Source of the DNA: Vreelandella sulfidaeris
GTDB lineage: Bacteria; Pseudomonadota; Gammaproteobacteria; Pseudomonadales; Halomonadaceae
DNA length: 64,000 nt
Assembly (NCBI GenBank): GCA_007182875.1
Contig: AP019514.1
Coordinates: forward strand, 3,410,001-3,474,000
Reading direction: 5' to 3'
Shown here: piece by piece, positions 50,378 to 64,000 of the stretch
How positions within the stretch are numbered: the first letter of the stretch is position 1
Layout of the letters: every line of letters begins with the position of its first letter
Made by a program: the position numbers and the translations under genes
Notes under the pieces: generated by a model
The model's database searches: none
Seen by the model: only the letters and a program-made list of their open reading frames with translations
What the model was told of the DNA's origin: nothing

Positions 50378-51478
50378 TCAGCGATTCCACTGCCTGGCGA
50401 CCGCCAGGCAACTTTCCCAATCACCTACATGAATTTCCGGTGGTGCCGTATCGCGTTGTTTCTCTAAATGGTAACGGTAGAGTGGGTCGTAATACTCAGT
50501 CAGTAGTGGTGCGAGCCAAGCCTCATGCGCCTGCGGGTTACCATGAGCATGTTCGTTAAATGCCAGTGCCTGTAGCCGCTGTAATCGCTGCAGCCGTGCG
50601 TTACCCAGACGCTTCCCCAAACGAATAAGGGCATTGTTTAACTGTGTCTGCATTAACTGCCAGCCTTGATAAGCGCCAAAACGAACGGCATAGGCTTGTT
50701 CAAGGTCGATAATGTAATCCTGTTGGATTTGAGCAAGACGCCAATCCAGTGGCATTTCAATACGTACCCGAGGCGCTCGCTGCAGCGCTCGCCAGAAATC
50801 GAGTGGAATATTGGCGCTGCCAATCTGGCGGGACTCATCTTCGATGACCAGCCCTTCCGTCAGCCCGATTAGCCGCTTGGCCAACGCATGCTCAAAATCG
50901 ATTTGGGTGGCGGGCTCTTCGGGCCTGCGGCCGAAGGCAGAGCCTTTATGGTGCGCGTAGGCTTCAAGGTCGACGCCATTATGGAGCTGATTGATCAGTG
51001 TCGTTTTTGCGCATCCGGTCAGCCCCGCCACCACCAGCATCGGTTGAAGCGCCGCCTGATCGATGCGTTCGCATAACGCTTGGCGCATGGCCTTCCAACC
51101 GCCCGCTAGGCGCGGCCTGGATATGCCGGCTTCCTCCAACCACTGCTGGGCTATTTGTGAGCGTAACCCGCCACGAAAGCAGTAAATCACGGCATCAGGA
51201 TGCTCGGCTAAGTATGACTTCCACGCTGCGATTCTGGCCTGTTTGAGCGCGCCACTGACCAGCCGCTCACCCAGTTCAATCGCGGCGGCTTGCCCTTGCT
51301 GCTTATACGCGATGCCGACTTGGTGCCGCTCTTCATCAACCATTAACGGTAGATTGACAGCACCCGGTAACGCGCCTTGAGCAAACTCGATCGGGGCGCG
51401 CACATCAATCAAAGGGCACTCTTCATTGATTAAGCTCAATGCCGCCGGCGTAGTGGCTGACATCGTGGCTAGTGTCAC
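50378..51478 (-). CDS. selU: tRNA 2-selenouridine synthase
   Basis: Replaces sulfur of 2-thiouridine at the tRNA wobble position by selenium, using selenophosphate. Intact frame of 366 residues. N-terminal rhodanese domain: CPLIDVRAPIEFAQGALPGA and catalytic-type loop DAVIYCFRGGLRSQIAQQWL. C-terminal P-loop domain: MLVVAGLTGCAKTTLINQLH, with Cys-Ala where Ser-Gly is usual, and LVIEDESRQIGSANIPLDFW. Begins with GTG at 51478 overlapping the selD stop, or ATG at 51463. Second gene of a selD-selU pair, which explains its supply of selenophosphate. Confidence 0.93.
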   Translation of the reverse strand: MTLATMSATTPAALSLINEECPLIDVRAPIEFAQGALPGAVNLPLMVDEERHQVGIAYKQQGQAAAIELGERLVSGALKQARIAAWKSYLAEHPDAVIYCFRGGLRSQIAQQWLEEAGISRPRLAGGWKAMRQALCERIDQAALQPMLVVAGLTGCAKTTLINQLHNGVDLEAYAHHKGSAFGRRPEEPATQIDFEHALAKRLIGLTEGLVIEDESRQIGSANIPLDFWRALQRAPRVRIEMPLDWRLAQIQQDYIIDLEQAYAVRFGAYQGWQLMQTQLNNALIRLGKRLGNARLQRLQRLQALAFNEHAHGNPQAHEAWLAPLLTEYYDPLYRYHLEKQRDTAPPEIHVGDWESCLAVARQWNR

Positions 51479-52513
51479 CCGACCACCTCAATGGTGGCTT
51501 TACCTTGGCTCGCTCTCATAACGCCAAACGACTGCAGGGTCAGTCCGTATTCGCGGCCAATGCGCTCAACATCATCTTCCCAAGCAGGATCAACGCTGAG
51601 CAGTAACCCGCCGGAGGTCTGTGGGTCGCACAGCCATTGCCAATGGACTTCGTCCATGGCTGGCAAGCTCTCCCCTAAAGCATCACGATTACGCAGCGTC
51701 CCCCCCGGCACAGCTCCCTGGCGGCGGTAAGCCTCTGCCTCGGCTAAACGCGGTAGCTTACGGAAATCAATTTGGGCCATCACGTTACTGGCTTGACACA
51801 TCTCCGAAAGATGGCCAGCCAAACCAAAACCAGTCACATCGGTCATGGCGTTCACCCCTTGTACTTCGGCAAGCTTCACGCCAATGCTATTCGGCTTCAG
51901 CATGGTTTTCTCGGGCAAGGCCATGGTGGCCTACTTCTAGCAATCCACGTTTTTCTGCCGTAGTGAGCATCCCAACACCTAGCGGCTTCGTTAAAAAAAG
52001 CAGATCGCCCGGCTTGGCGGTGCTATTGAGCTTAAGCTTGTTGAGATCGACCAAGCCATTAACGGCCAAACCGAAAATAGGCTCAGGGGCATCAATGGAA
52101 TGGCCACCGGCTAGGGCAACCCCTAACTCACGGCATACCGCCTGGGCGCCGGCCATCACATCACCGGCGACTTCAGCGCTGAGCTTATCCAGCGGCCAGC
52201 CTAAAATACCCAATGCCATCACCGGCGTGCCGCCCATCGCGTAAACGTCGCTGATAGCATTGGTGGCTGCGATGCGTCCAAAATCGAAGGGATCATCCAC
52301 AATCGGCATAAAAAGTCGGTGGTGGCGACCATGCCACGCCCATCGCCTAAATCATAAACCGCAGCGTCTTCGCGACCCTGGTTACCAACAATAAAGCTGC
52401 TTATGCCCCTTCGCTGGCCCAGCCTTGGCAAGAATGCTGTCCAGAACATCAGGGGCGATTTTGCAGCCGCAGCCGGCACCGTGGCTATATTGGGTCAAGC
52501 GAATTGAACTCAT
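51475..52513 (-). CDS. selD: selenide, water dikinase (frameshifted)
   Basis: Makes selenophosphate from selenide and ATP. Start [20 protein letters not shown] at 52513 after AAGGAGAG; the catalytic residue is Cys17, not selenocysteine. Then [77 protein letters not shown] and [16 protein letters not shown]. Breaks near 52395, 52300 and 51910. About 346 residues. Pairs with selU; no selA or selB is visible, so the local use is tRNA selenation. Confidence 0.95.
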
Positions 52514-52587
52514 CGTGTCTCTCCTTGGCACTTTGGATAATAGCATCAGTTTAAACCAGTCTGGCGCACTCTTCAGTCTACGGACGC

Positions 52588-53964
52588 CTAGAGAGCCTCT
52601 AGCGCATCGCTAAGTTTGTCCACAGCGATCACTTCCATGCCCTTAGGCGCCTGTTTGGGCGCATTAGCGCGCGGTACGATGGCGCGCAGAAAACCATGCT
52701 TAGCAGCTTCGGCAATGCGTTCTTGGCCACTGGGTACTGGGCGTATTTCTCCCGACAACCCAACTTCACCAAATACCACTAATTCTTTGGGCAGTGCGCG
52801 GTTTTGCAGACTGGAGACGACCGCCAGCAGTACCGCCAAGTCAGCACTGGTTTCAAAGCACTTTGACACCGCCGACAACATTTAAGAAGACGTCCTGGTC
52901 ACCCGTAAACAGGCCACCGTGGCGATTAAGCACCGCAAGCAGCATGGCCAGCCGGTTTTGATCGACACCGACTGCGACACGGCGAGGATTGCCCAGTGCA
53001 GATTCATCTACCAGTGCCTGCACCTCGACCAAAATAGGTCGCGTACCTTCCCAGACAACCATCACCAAGCTTCCGGGAGCCTGCTCCTCTTGGCGGGAAA
53101 GAAAGATAGCGCTGGGGTTTTTAACCTCTTTAAGCCCTTGCTCAAGCATCGCAAAGACGCCTAACTCGTTGACAGCGCCAAAGCGGTTTTTCTGCCCTCG
53201 CAGTGTGCGAAAGCGTGAGTCCGCGCCGCCCTCTAATAACAGCGAGGCATCAATCATATGCTCGAGCACTTTAGGACCTGCCAGTGTGCCATCTTTAGTG
53301 ACGTGGCCCACCAATAGCAAAACGGTGTTGGTCTTCTTAGCAAAGCGCGTTAGCGCCGCGGCTGACTCACGCACCTGGGCAACACCACCCGGCGCCGAAC
53401 TTATATCTTCCAAATGCATGGTTTGGATTGAGTCGATCACCAGGATCTCTGGCTTTTCTCGCTCTGACACTGCCAGGATGGTTTCTACGCTGGTCTCGGC
53501 CAACATTTTCAAGCCATTGGTAGGCAATTGAAGACGGTGAGCACGCATCGCGACCTGAGAAAGCGACTCTTCGCCCGTTACATAGAGAATGCGCCGCTGT
53601 TGGGCCAATTTACAGGCCGTTTGAAGTAGCAGGGTCGATTTTCCAGCCCCTGGGTTGCCCCCTAGCAGCACCGCCGAGCCGGGTACGAGCCCACCACCTA
53701 AGACGCGATCGAACTCCGCAAACGTAGAACTCATACGAGGTACTTCGCTGAGATCAACATTACCGAGATCAATGACTTCCCGCGAGAGATCACCCGCATA
53801 GCCAGATCGACCAGGGCTGCTCCGCTACCGGGACGAGCACTCGCTAAATGCACCTCGCTGAGAGTATTCCACTCTTGGCAACTGCTGCACTGCCCCTGCC
53901 ATTTTCGGTACTCCGCGCCACACTCAGTACATACAAAGGCGCTTTTGGCTTTGGCCACTGCCAT
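52588..53964 (-). CDS. radA: DNA repair protein RadA (frameshifted)
   Basis: RecA-like ATPase that assists branch migration in recombination. Start [20 protein letters not shown] at 53964 after AGGAG. Zinc finger C-x2-C ... QCSSC, Walker [21 protein letters not shown], RadA motif [16 protein letters not shown] and a Lon-protease-like C-terminal domain ([40 protein letters not shown]). Breaks near 53790-53750, where a stretch expected to read [16 protein letters not shown] is frame-shifted, and near 52860. About 458 residues. Confidence 0.94.
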
Positions 53965-54075
53965 TACACTCCTGTTGCTATCGTTAAGTCGCAACGTTCA
54001 AACATTGTCGCTAGCGCTTAATATCATTTATCGCTTTTCACAGATGCCAGCTTGGCGCTCATTAGCCACAGCAAA

Positions 54076-54106
54076 CACAAAAGGCGGCCACTGGCCGCCT
54101 TTTGTG
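54076..54106. terminator. intrinsic terminator after the NlpE-like gene
   Basis: CACAAAAGGCGGCC and GGCCGCCTTTTGTG form a perfect 14-bp stem with loop ACT. Ends leftward transcription from the lipoprotein gene before radA. Confidence 0.93.
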
Positions 54107-54121
54107 CTGCTTACTAATGCT

Positions 54122-54567
54122 TTATTGGCGCGTTAGCTGCAGCATTTCACCATTTTCAAAACGGCGGCGTTCTGGGTCAATCAATTCCAGCGTGCTCTCA
54201 TCAATACGCATGAAGTAATAGATTTGGCCATCGCCATCCGGCGTCAACTCATAGACGGTGGCGTCTGGGTCAGACGGCGTACCGGTCAGCACTTCCCAGT
54301 TACCCGCGTAGTTCTCATCCGGCGGTGTTTGGGGTGGTTACGGTAGCTGGCGTTCAGCGTGAAGGTGCGCTCCTCGGCTGCACTCGTATCTTCACCCACC
54401 ATTGTGACATCCAGATCGATACCATCGCAGTTACGGCAAGGTAGAGAGCCCTGATAAGTAGCCTGCGCTGTAGCCGCTTCTTCCTGTTGCTGTTCCATAG
54501 GGCTGCTCGCACAACCAGCTAGCAGTGCCAACATAGCCGAACCGGCTAGCAAACTCTTAAACTGCAT
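54122..54567 (-). CDS. NlpE-like N-terminal-domain lipoprotein (frameshifted)
   Basis: Outer-membrane-type lipoprotein: MQFKSLLAGSAMLALLAGCA, lipobox LAGC. The motif TYQGSLPCRNCDGIDLDVTM with C-x2-C is the hallmark of NlpE N-terminal domains, linked to copper and envelope-stress sensing. After a break near 54335 the correct frame continues PPDENYAGNWEVLTGTPSD, VYELTPDGDGQIYYFMRIDE and ends ENGEMLQLTRQ at 54122. About 148 residues, so it lacks the C-terminal OB domain of E. coli NlpE. Monocistronic with its own terminator. Confidence 0.82.
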
Positions 54568-54733
54568 AGAGTGTCTCCTTCATATCGTGTTGGACATCAC
54601 ATTTATTTACGCACACTTGTGACAGCATAACCGCTACAAGGTGCAACGCACACCCCCTAGCGATGCGAATGCTTGCGCTTCATTAGCCTTCAAGCGACCA
54701 TAGCGTACATTGCTAAGATAATCAGGTTACCCC

Positions 54734-55794
54734 ATGAGCCAATACTGGAGCCCGGCCGTTCGCGAACTTACGCCTTACGTGCCCGGCGAGCAGACACGCG
54801 AGCGTGTTATCAAGCTCAATACCAATGAAAACCCTTACCCCCCTGCACCGGGCGTCGGTGAGGTACTGCGCGATTACGCTACTGATCATCTACGCCTTTA
54901 CCCGGACCCAACTTCCGCAGCACTGCGTGATGCGTTGGCGGAGACGCTTCAGGTAACGAGTAGCCAAGTCTTTGTTGGTAATGGATCCGATGAGGTTCTC
55001 GCGTTTGCTTTTCAAGCCTTCTTTTGCCACCAAGCGCCGCTTGATGTACCTGCTATTACTTACAGCTTTTACCCGGTTTACGCCAATCTCTACGGCGTAG
55101 CGCTGCGCAAGCACCCGCTCACTGCCAACTGGGAGGTCAATATTGATGCTCTTGCAGCGAGTCCTGAACGCAGCGGGATTATTTTCGCTAACCCCAATGC
55201 GCCTACCGGTCACGCACATTCGCTTACGACGATTGAGGCGCTACTTAAGCGAGTTACAGATCGCGTGGTTCTGGTGGATGAAGCGTACGTGGACTTTGGC
55301 GCTGAGAGCGCCGTAACGCTCATTGACCGTTACCCCAACCTGCTGGTCACCGGGACATTTTCCAAGTCACGCAGTTTGGCAGGCTTACGCTTAGGCTATG
55401 CGGTGGGCTCTGAAGAACTCATTGATGGCCTGCTGCGGGTGAAAGACTCGTTTAACTCTTACCCAGTCGATAGTTTGGCAAGCTTGGTGGGTATCGCTGC
55501 ACTCAAAGATGTCGAGCATTTCGAAGCCTGTCGAGAACGTGTAATTACTACCCGTGAACGTACCCGCCAGCGCCTTGAGACGCTGGGCTTTGAGGTACTC
55601 CCTTCTAAAGCGAATTTTTGCTAGCCCAGCACCCCAATTATGAAGGCGCACAACTCTTTGCTAGCCTACGCGAGCGGGGCATTCTGATACGTCATTTTAA
55701 TACCACTGAGCTCAACAACTTCTTGCGTATCACTATCGGCACCGATGATGAAATGGATAGCTTGATTGAAGCGCTAGAGACGATCTGCGGATAG
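54734..55794 (+). CDS. hisC: histidinol-phosphate aminotransferase (frameshifted near its end)
   Basis: PLP aminotransferase of histidine synthesis, apart from the hisBHAF operon. MSQYWSPAVRELTPYVPGEQ, IKLNTNENPYPPAPGV, QVFVGNGSDEVLAFAFQAFF, IIFANPNAPTGHAHSLTTIE, LVDEAYVDFGAESAVTLIDR and PLP lysine in TGTFSKSRSLAGLRLGYAVG. One missing T near 55618 cuts the frame; the other frame supplies QHPNYEGAQLFASLRERGIL and ends ALETICG at 55794. About 353 residues. Convergent with the rRNA operon. Confidence 0.94.
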
Positions 55795-55865
55795 CCTTCT
55801 TATCTCTACTTCCTCTTTGGGCACTGTAAGCTGCCCTTTTGTCGGCTGTTTTTCTTCCGCCCAGC

Positions 55866-55898
55866 AAAAGCCCCGTGCACTCAGTGCTCGGGGCTTTT
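55866..55898. terminator. bidirectional intrinsic terminator between hisC and the rRNA operon
   Basis: AAAAGCCCCG and CGGGGCTTTT pair perfectly around a 13-base loop. Second of two terminators downstream of 5S rRNA in the leftward direction. Confidence 0.9.
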
Positions 55899-55920
55899 AC
55901 GGTATAAGTGCCTGACGATG
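55898..55920 (-). repeat. partial duplicate of the 5S rRNA 3' end
   Basis: The 23 bases TACGGTATAAGTGCCTGACG plus ATG recur exactly at 56011-56033, where they cover the 5S 3' end and the base of its terminator. Here no 5S body follows. Confidence 0.88.
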
Positions 55921-55984
55921 TCCAGGGCGGCTCTCCGCTACTCTACTTGGAAGACCCCTTGTTTTTCTTTCGTGCAAATAAGAA

Positions 55985-56012
55985 TACCCCAGCTTCTTTC
56001 GAAGCTGGGGTA
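55985..56012 (-). terminator. rRNA operon terminator next to 5S
   Basis: TACCCCAGCTTC, loop TTTC, GAAGCTGGGGTA: a perfect 12-bp stem, 10 bases beyond the 5S 3' end. Confidence 0.9.
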
Positions 56013-56021
56013 CGGTATAAG

Positions 56022-56140
56022 TGCCTGACGATGACCTACTCTCGCATGGGGAGACCCCACACTACCATCGGCGCTAAGCGGTTTCACTGCTGAGTTCGGC
56101 AAGGGATCAGGTGGTTCACGCTCGCTATGGTCGTCAGGCG
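56022..56140 (-). rRNA. rrf: 5S ribosomal RNA
   Basis: Minus strand begins CGCCTGACGACCATAGCGAG and ends with GAGTAGGTCATCGTCAGGCA. The terminal helix pairs, and the ACCACCTGATCCC and CGAACTCAG segments are diagnostic. About 119 bases. Last gene of the operon. Confidence 0.96.
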
Positions 56141-56288
56141 TAACTGGCTGTATATCATGCTGACTAGCGTTTGCTATCTTGTGATCGTCTCATTGTGCCG
56201 CCCCACGTTATGTTGTTTGGGCCACACGCTGCGTATCCGGTGTTTAATGTGTCGTTATCACTACGACCAGACCCCTTGGGTGTTATAG

Positions 56289-59170
<2,882 letters not shown>

Positions 59171-59289
59171 TATAACCCGAAGGAGTCTGGGGTTCGCAAT
59201 GATAACGTTTCATTTTGCCGGATACGCTTGAGACGTATCACAATTTAAGACCACTTCTTGCGAAGTGTTCTTGTCAGCATGATATACAT

Positions 59290-59300
59290 TGTTAAAGAGC
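59290..59300 (-). promoter_or_regulatory. boxA antitermination element in the 16S-23S spacer
   Basis: Minus strand GCTCTTTAACA, the rRNA boxA core, also found in the leader at 61471-61481. Binds the Nus antitermination complex in relatives. Confidence 0.8.
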
Positions 59301-59394
59301 AGCTGTTCAATGAACAGTGATAAGGCGACGCTTAGCGTACGACTTATCAATGGTCACGAAACATCAACAAACGGCATGTAAGATAAGGACTTAA

Positions 59395-59470
59395 TGGTGG
59401 AGCCAAGCGGGATCGAACCGCTGACCTCCTGCGTGCAAGGCAGGCGCTCTCCCAGCTGAGCTATGGCCCC
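59395..59470 (-). tRNA. tRNA-Ala(TGC)
   Basis: Minus strand GGGGCCATAGCTCAGCTGGG, anticodon TGC in CTTGCACG, T-arm GGTTCGATCCC, encoded CCA. Spacer tRNA of the rRNA operon. Confidence 0.97.
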
Positions 59471-59488
59471 ATTGTATCATGCCGTCTT

Positions 59489-59573
59489 CCACAAATTTCT
59501 GTAAGACAAGGCAAAATGCGACGACGTATAGCCTGCTATACGAGGAGCATTTTAACGCAGTATTACAGGAATT

Positions 59574-59578
<5 letters not shown>
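59489..59578. repeat. long imperfect inverted repeat between spacer tRNAs
   Basis: Arms of about 43 bases, left starting CCACAAATTTCTGTAA and right (reverse complement) starting CCACCAAATTCCTGTAA, both ending GTATAGC around a central CTG. Interior CAAAATGCGACGACGTATAG matches the other arm's AAAATGCTCCTCGTATAG. The right arm ends inside the CCA end of tRNA-Ile. Confidence 0.85.
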
Positions 59579-59650
<72 letters not shown>

Positions 59651-59767
59651 GGGTATTCCGCTGCCAGTTTGAACTAATCACTCAAACACAGCCGAAAAAC
59701 TACCGTTTGCTCTATGATCTGATCAGGTAATTCATTGTGGACGCTTATTAACTGTGACGCATCGTTT

Positions 59768-61292
<1,525 letters not shown>

Positions 61293-61470
61293 TAAAATCA
61301 TTGTGATCCTTACTTGTCACTCGAAAGTGACAAAAGCGGATCAAACTTGGCTCAAGGTTCAAACGAATTCACTGTGATACTCCTAAGAGTATCGTTGTGT
61401 TCGCCTGCCTTGATATTTAGTGATTTGTCACTAACATCAGCAAGCGCCCACATGAATTACCTGATCAAAT

Positions 61471-61481
61471 TGTTAAAGAGC
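61471..61481 (-). promoter_or_regulatory. boxA element in the rRNA leader
   Basis: Minus strand GCTCTTTAACA followed by ATTTGATCAGG, about 180 bases before 16S. Antitermination signal. Confidence 0.8.
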
Positions 61482-61552
61482 TGTTTCGCTATAGACGCTG
61501 CTTAAAGCAACGTGGCCGCCGTTGAACTGGCTTGCCTCAGCGAGGAAGGCGT

Positions 61553-61580
61553 ATTCTACGCATTTCCTGACGCTTGTCAA
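61553..61580 (-). promoter_or_regulatory. rRNA P1 promoter
   Basis: Minus strand TTGACA (61575-61580), 16-base spacer, TAGAAT (61553-61558). An A/T-rich UP-like element (GTTTTAAAAATCGTATA) lies just upstream, and a GC-rich discriminator (ACGCCTTCC) downstream, as expected for growth-rate-regulated rRNA promoters. The rest of 61293-61735 is leader with no gene. Confidence 0.88.
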
Positions 61581-61735
61581 TATACGATTTTTAAAACCGC
61601 TAACTCGTTGACAAGCCGAAGGTTTTCACCTTCATTCACCGCTGGCAACGCTTGGCGTCCCCGGCAGCGGATGCGTACTTTACGGATTCGCTGCCGGGTT
61701 GGCAAGGGGGCGTTATAAAAAAACATGAAAAAGTT

Positions 61736-62643
61736 TTAACCGGCATTAGCTCTTGGTTTTGCTTTGCGCATAACAGCCAAAAAAGGGCCTGAAGCCACGT
61801 AGGTACCAAACAGTAGTAGCAGCATCACGGAAGGCTCAACAGAGATCATTACGAAAGCCAGAACAATGGCCAACAGCACCACAAAGGGTACTGGCTTTTT
61901 AAAGTCGAGATCCTTGAAGCTGTAGTAGCGGATATTGCTCACCATTAATACGCCTGCTGCTGCCACCACTACCAACATCAATAGCTTGAAGCCAAAGGCA
62001 TCCGCATCAAAGCTATGAAAAGTCCATACACTCGCGGCTACCAGCGCTGCGGTAGAGGGGCTCGGCAAGCCGATAAACCATTTCTTATCAACACTGCCAA
62101 TCTGGACATTAAAGCGCGCAAGACGAAGCGCTGCGCAGGCAACGTAAAGGAAGGCGACCACCCAGCCTGTCTTACCAATGTCTTGAAGAATCCAGGTAAA
62201 GGCGACTAACGCGGGCGCCATACCAAAGGAAATCATATCCGCCAAGCTATCATACTCAGCCCCAAACTCACTTTGCGTATTGGTCATTCGTGCGACACGG
62301 CCATCCAAGCCATCCAGCACCATGGCAATAAAGATCGCGACGGCAGCTGAGGTAAACTCACCATTAATGCCAGCGACAACCGCAAAGAAGCCGGCAAAAG
62401 CGCCGACGTAGTGAATAAGTTGGGAAGTAAATAGATACCCCGACGACGAATCTTTTTACCGTCCTCAACGGTCTCCTCAACCACTTCGGTTTCACGCAAG
62501 AAGGCAGTCGCTAAATCCTCGTTGCCAACGACTTCTGACTGGTCAGCATTGTCTGGCTGCTCAGCCTTACCAGCCTTATCAAGCTGGCCTGAATTTGGTT
62601 GCTCAGAGTTTGAGTGCTCTTGATCGCGAGCGTCCTGTGTCAT
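61736..62643 (-). CDS. pssA: CDP-diacylglycerol-serine O-phosphatidyltransferase (frameshifted)
   Basis: Membrane enzyme making phosphatidylserine, precursor of phosphatidylethanolamine. N-terminal tail of about 60 residues is charged and Gln/Asn/Asp-rich (MTQDARDQEHSNSEQPNSGQ), then RRRGIYLLPNLFTTSALF. A missing base near 62420 switches frame to ATAVAIFIAMVLDGLDGRVA-like sequence. The CDP-alcohol transferase motif D-G-x2-A-R-x8-G-x3-D-x3-D reads DGLDGRVARMTNTQSEFG and then AEYDSLAD. Several helices follow. Start 62643 or the ATG three codons earlier at 62652. About 303 residues. Downstream of ilvN on the same strand but separated by a terminator. Confidence 0.92.
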
Positions 62644-62782
62644 AGGTTTCATCCATTAAAAGTGAAGTCACGTGAACAGTGATCGCTCTCATTCTACACG
62701 GTGAGTGCCACTCAGCCAGCCAATTGCTGTATTGATGCCCTGGGCACCGAGGTCAGCGAGCGTTAACAAACTAATAACTAAT

Positions 62783-62815
62783 AAAAAGCGCCGCTCCGGT
62801 GAAGGAGCGGCGCTT
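62783..62815 (-). terminator. intrinsic terminator after ilvN
   Basis: AAGCGCCGCTCC and GGAGCGGCGCTT form a perfect 12-bp stem with a six-base loop, followed leftward by a T-run. Confidence 0.93.
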
Positions 62816-62860
62816 ATGCTACGTTTAAGTGATTGCTTTTGAAGCGACGTACTTTCGGGC

Positions 62861-63352
62861 TTAGAGCGACAAAACCTTATCACCCCGGGCAATCCCCGAA
62901 ACACCCGTACGGGCAACTTCAAGAATACCCACCGGCGCCATAGCCTGAAGAAAGGCATCCAGCTTGCCCGCGTCGCCGGTGATCTGCACGGTATAAAGGC
63001 TTGGCGTGACATCGACGATCTGCGCACGGAAGATATCCACCGTGCGCTTCACTTCATCGCGCGCCGCGCCAAGCGCTTTCACCTTGACCAACATCAGTTC
63101 ACGCTCGATATGGTTACCTTCGGTGAGATCCACCAGCTTAACCACATCGATCAGCTTATTGAGATGCTTGGTAATCTGCTCAATCACTCGGTCATCGCCC
63201 ACGGTAGTCACCGTTAAGCGCGACAGTGACGGGTCTTCCGTGGGCGCCACATTAAGCGTTTCAATATTAAAGTTACGCTGGGAGAACAACCCGACTACAC
63301 GTGACAGCGCACCCGGTTCATTTTCTAACAGAATCGAGATGATATGACGCAT
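62861..63352 (-). CDS. ilvN: acetolactate synthase small subunit
   Basis: Regulatory subunit of acetohydroxyacid synthase; confers valine feedback inhibition. Intact, 163 residues (the IlvH length). N-terminal ACT domain [20 protein letters not shown], then GLFSQRNFNIETLNVAPTED, and the C-terminal domain ELMLVKVKALGAARDEVKRT. The start overlaps the large-subunit stop (TGATG), so the two are translationally coupled. Named ilvN here; the sequence type equals E. coli IlvH. Confidence 0.95.
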   Translation of the reverse strand: MRHIISILLENEPGALSRVVGLFSQRNFNIETLNVAPTEDPSLSRLTVTTVGDDRVIEQITKHLNKLIDVVKLVDLTEGNHIERELMLVKVKALGAARDEVKRTVDIFRAQIVDVTPSLYTVQITGDAGKLDAFLQAMAPVGILEVARTGVSGIARGDKVLSL

Positions 63353-64000
63353 CAGGTACGCTCCGTTTTAGACAGCAGCATGTCACGCATGGCACCTAAC
63401 GGCACCTGCATCGGATAGACGTGCTCAAAGGGGTCGACCTTCACGTCAAGAAATACCAGCTCATGCTTGTCAGCAAACGCACGCTCTAGCGCTGGCTCAA
63501 GCTCGTCAAGCGTATTAACAGTAATCGCCGTAAACCCGTACGCCTCAATCAACATATGAAAGTCAGGTAGCGACTCCATGTAAGAGTGAGCGTGACGTGA
63601 TTTATAGTTCAAATCCTGCCACTGACGCACCATGCCCAGCGATGCATTGTTAAGGTTGACGATCTTAACGCCTACCCCGTACTGCTTACAGGTGGAGAGT
63701 TCCTGCATCATCATCTGGAAACTGCCTTCACCGGTGACACATACAACGTCATCATCCGGGAAGTTCTGCTTAATCCCCATCGCGGCGGGAAAGCCAAAGC
63801 CCATTGTGCCCAAACCACCCGAGGTAATCAGTCGGTTAGGTTTATCAAATTTGTAGTACTGCGCCGCGAACATCTGGTGCTGACCAACATCGGTTGTCAC
63901 GTAGGCTTCGCCCCGAGTCACACGGCAAAGCGCTTCGACCACTTCTTGAGGCTTAAGCAATTCACCCGGCTTGGAAGACTCGTAAAGCTTGCCTTCACGA
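63352..64000 (-). CDS. acetolactate synthase large subunit, C-terminal part (cut by window edge)
   Basis: ThDP-dependent acetohydroxyacid synthase for branched amino acids. The visible 216 residues include [57 protein letters not shown] (ThDP/Mg motif GEGS) and [20 protein letters not shown]. The frame stays open to 64000, so the N-terminal two thirds lie outside. Ends KTERT, overlapping ilvN by one base. Confidence 0.95.
   Translation of the reverse strand, partial: REGKLYESSKPGELLKPQEVVEALCRVTRGEAYVTTDVGQHQMFAAQYYKFDKPNRLITSGGLGTMGFGFPAAMGIKQNFPDDDVVCVTGEGSFQMMMQELSTCKQYGVGVKIVNLNNASLGMVRQWQDLNYKSRHAHSYMESLPDFHMLIEAYGFTAITVNTLDELEPALERAFADKHELVFLDVKVDPFEHVYPMQVPLGAMRDMLLSKTERT

Overview
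The window is a chromosomal segment of a moderately halophilic gammaproteobacterium, most likely Halomonas or a close relative (Halomonadaceae). Evidence: an ectoine hydroxylase (EctD), a Pseudomonas-type homoserine kinase, TRAP and iron(III) ABC transporters, a caa3 oxidase locus, and a gammaproteobacterial 16S-Ile-Ala-23S-5S operon. Most of it is ordinary core genome. The base sequence carries many single-base insertions and deletions, mostly in homopolymers and often in compensating pairs. They hit essential genes (polA, radA, hisA, hisH, hisC, mutY, ctaD, selD) exactly where conserved motifs would otherwise read through. I therefore treat broken frames as probable sequencing errors and give reconstructed gene extents.

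Layout. 0-9 kb: nickel/cobalt-type permease with a DUF1007 protein and two lipoproteins in one operon; glycerate kinase; Dps; PepD; TmcA (tRNA acetyltransferase). 9-16 kb: a three-gene TRAP transporter, then an iron(III) ABC system split over both strands (permease +, ATPase -, binding protein +) with a Fur-box-like site between ATPase and binding protein. 16-24 kb: polA, thrB-speA, an FAH-family hydrolase, ectD. 24-29 kb: an AT-rich accessory patch with a Crp/Fnr regulator, an anchored membrane protein, an unrecognised 274-residue protein and a CocE/NonD-type hydrolase. 29-36 kb: a caa3-type cytochrome c oxidase locus (subunits I, II with heme c, III, two extra c-type cytochromes) divergent from CtaG and Sco. 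36-41 kb: a stress cluster with a KGG protein, a small unknown, manganese catalase and a YciE/F protein, next to a CYP152-type P450 peroxygenase and two small hydrophilic proteins. 41-54.5 kb: three tRNAs, yggX-mutY, AsmA and PanZ-like genes, hisBHAF, selD-selU, radA, an NlpE-like lipoprotein. 54.7-64 kb: hisC, then on the minus strand a complete rRNA operon, pssA, ilvN and the 3' part of the acetolactate synthase large-subunit gene.

Functional themes are respiration, iron and peroxide handling (Dps, YggX, Mn catalase, P450 peroxygenase, Fur-regulated uptake), osmoadaptation and amino-acid synthesis. No prophage, insertion sequence or CRISPR array was seen. The most unusual items are short tandem repeats that reiterate stop-codon regions, a long imperfect hairpin between the two spacer tRNA genes, a duplicated 5S tail between two terminators, the AT-rich unknown cluster, and a glutamine-amidotransferase-like protein without its catalytic cysteine.
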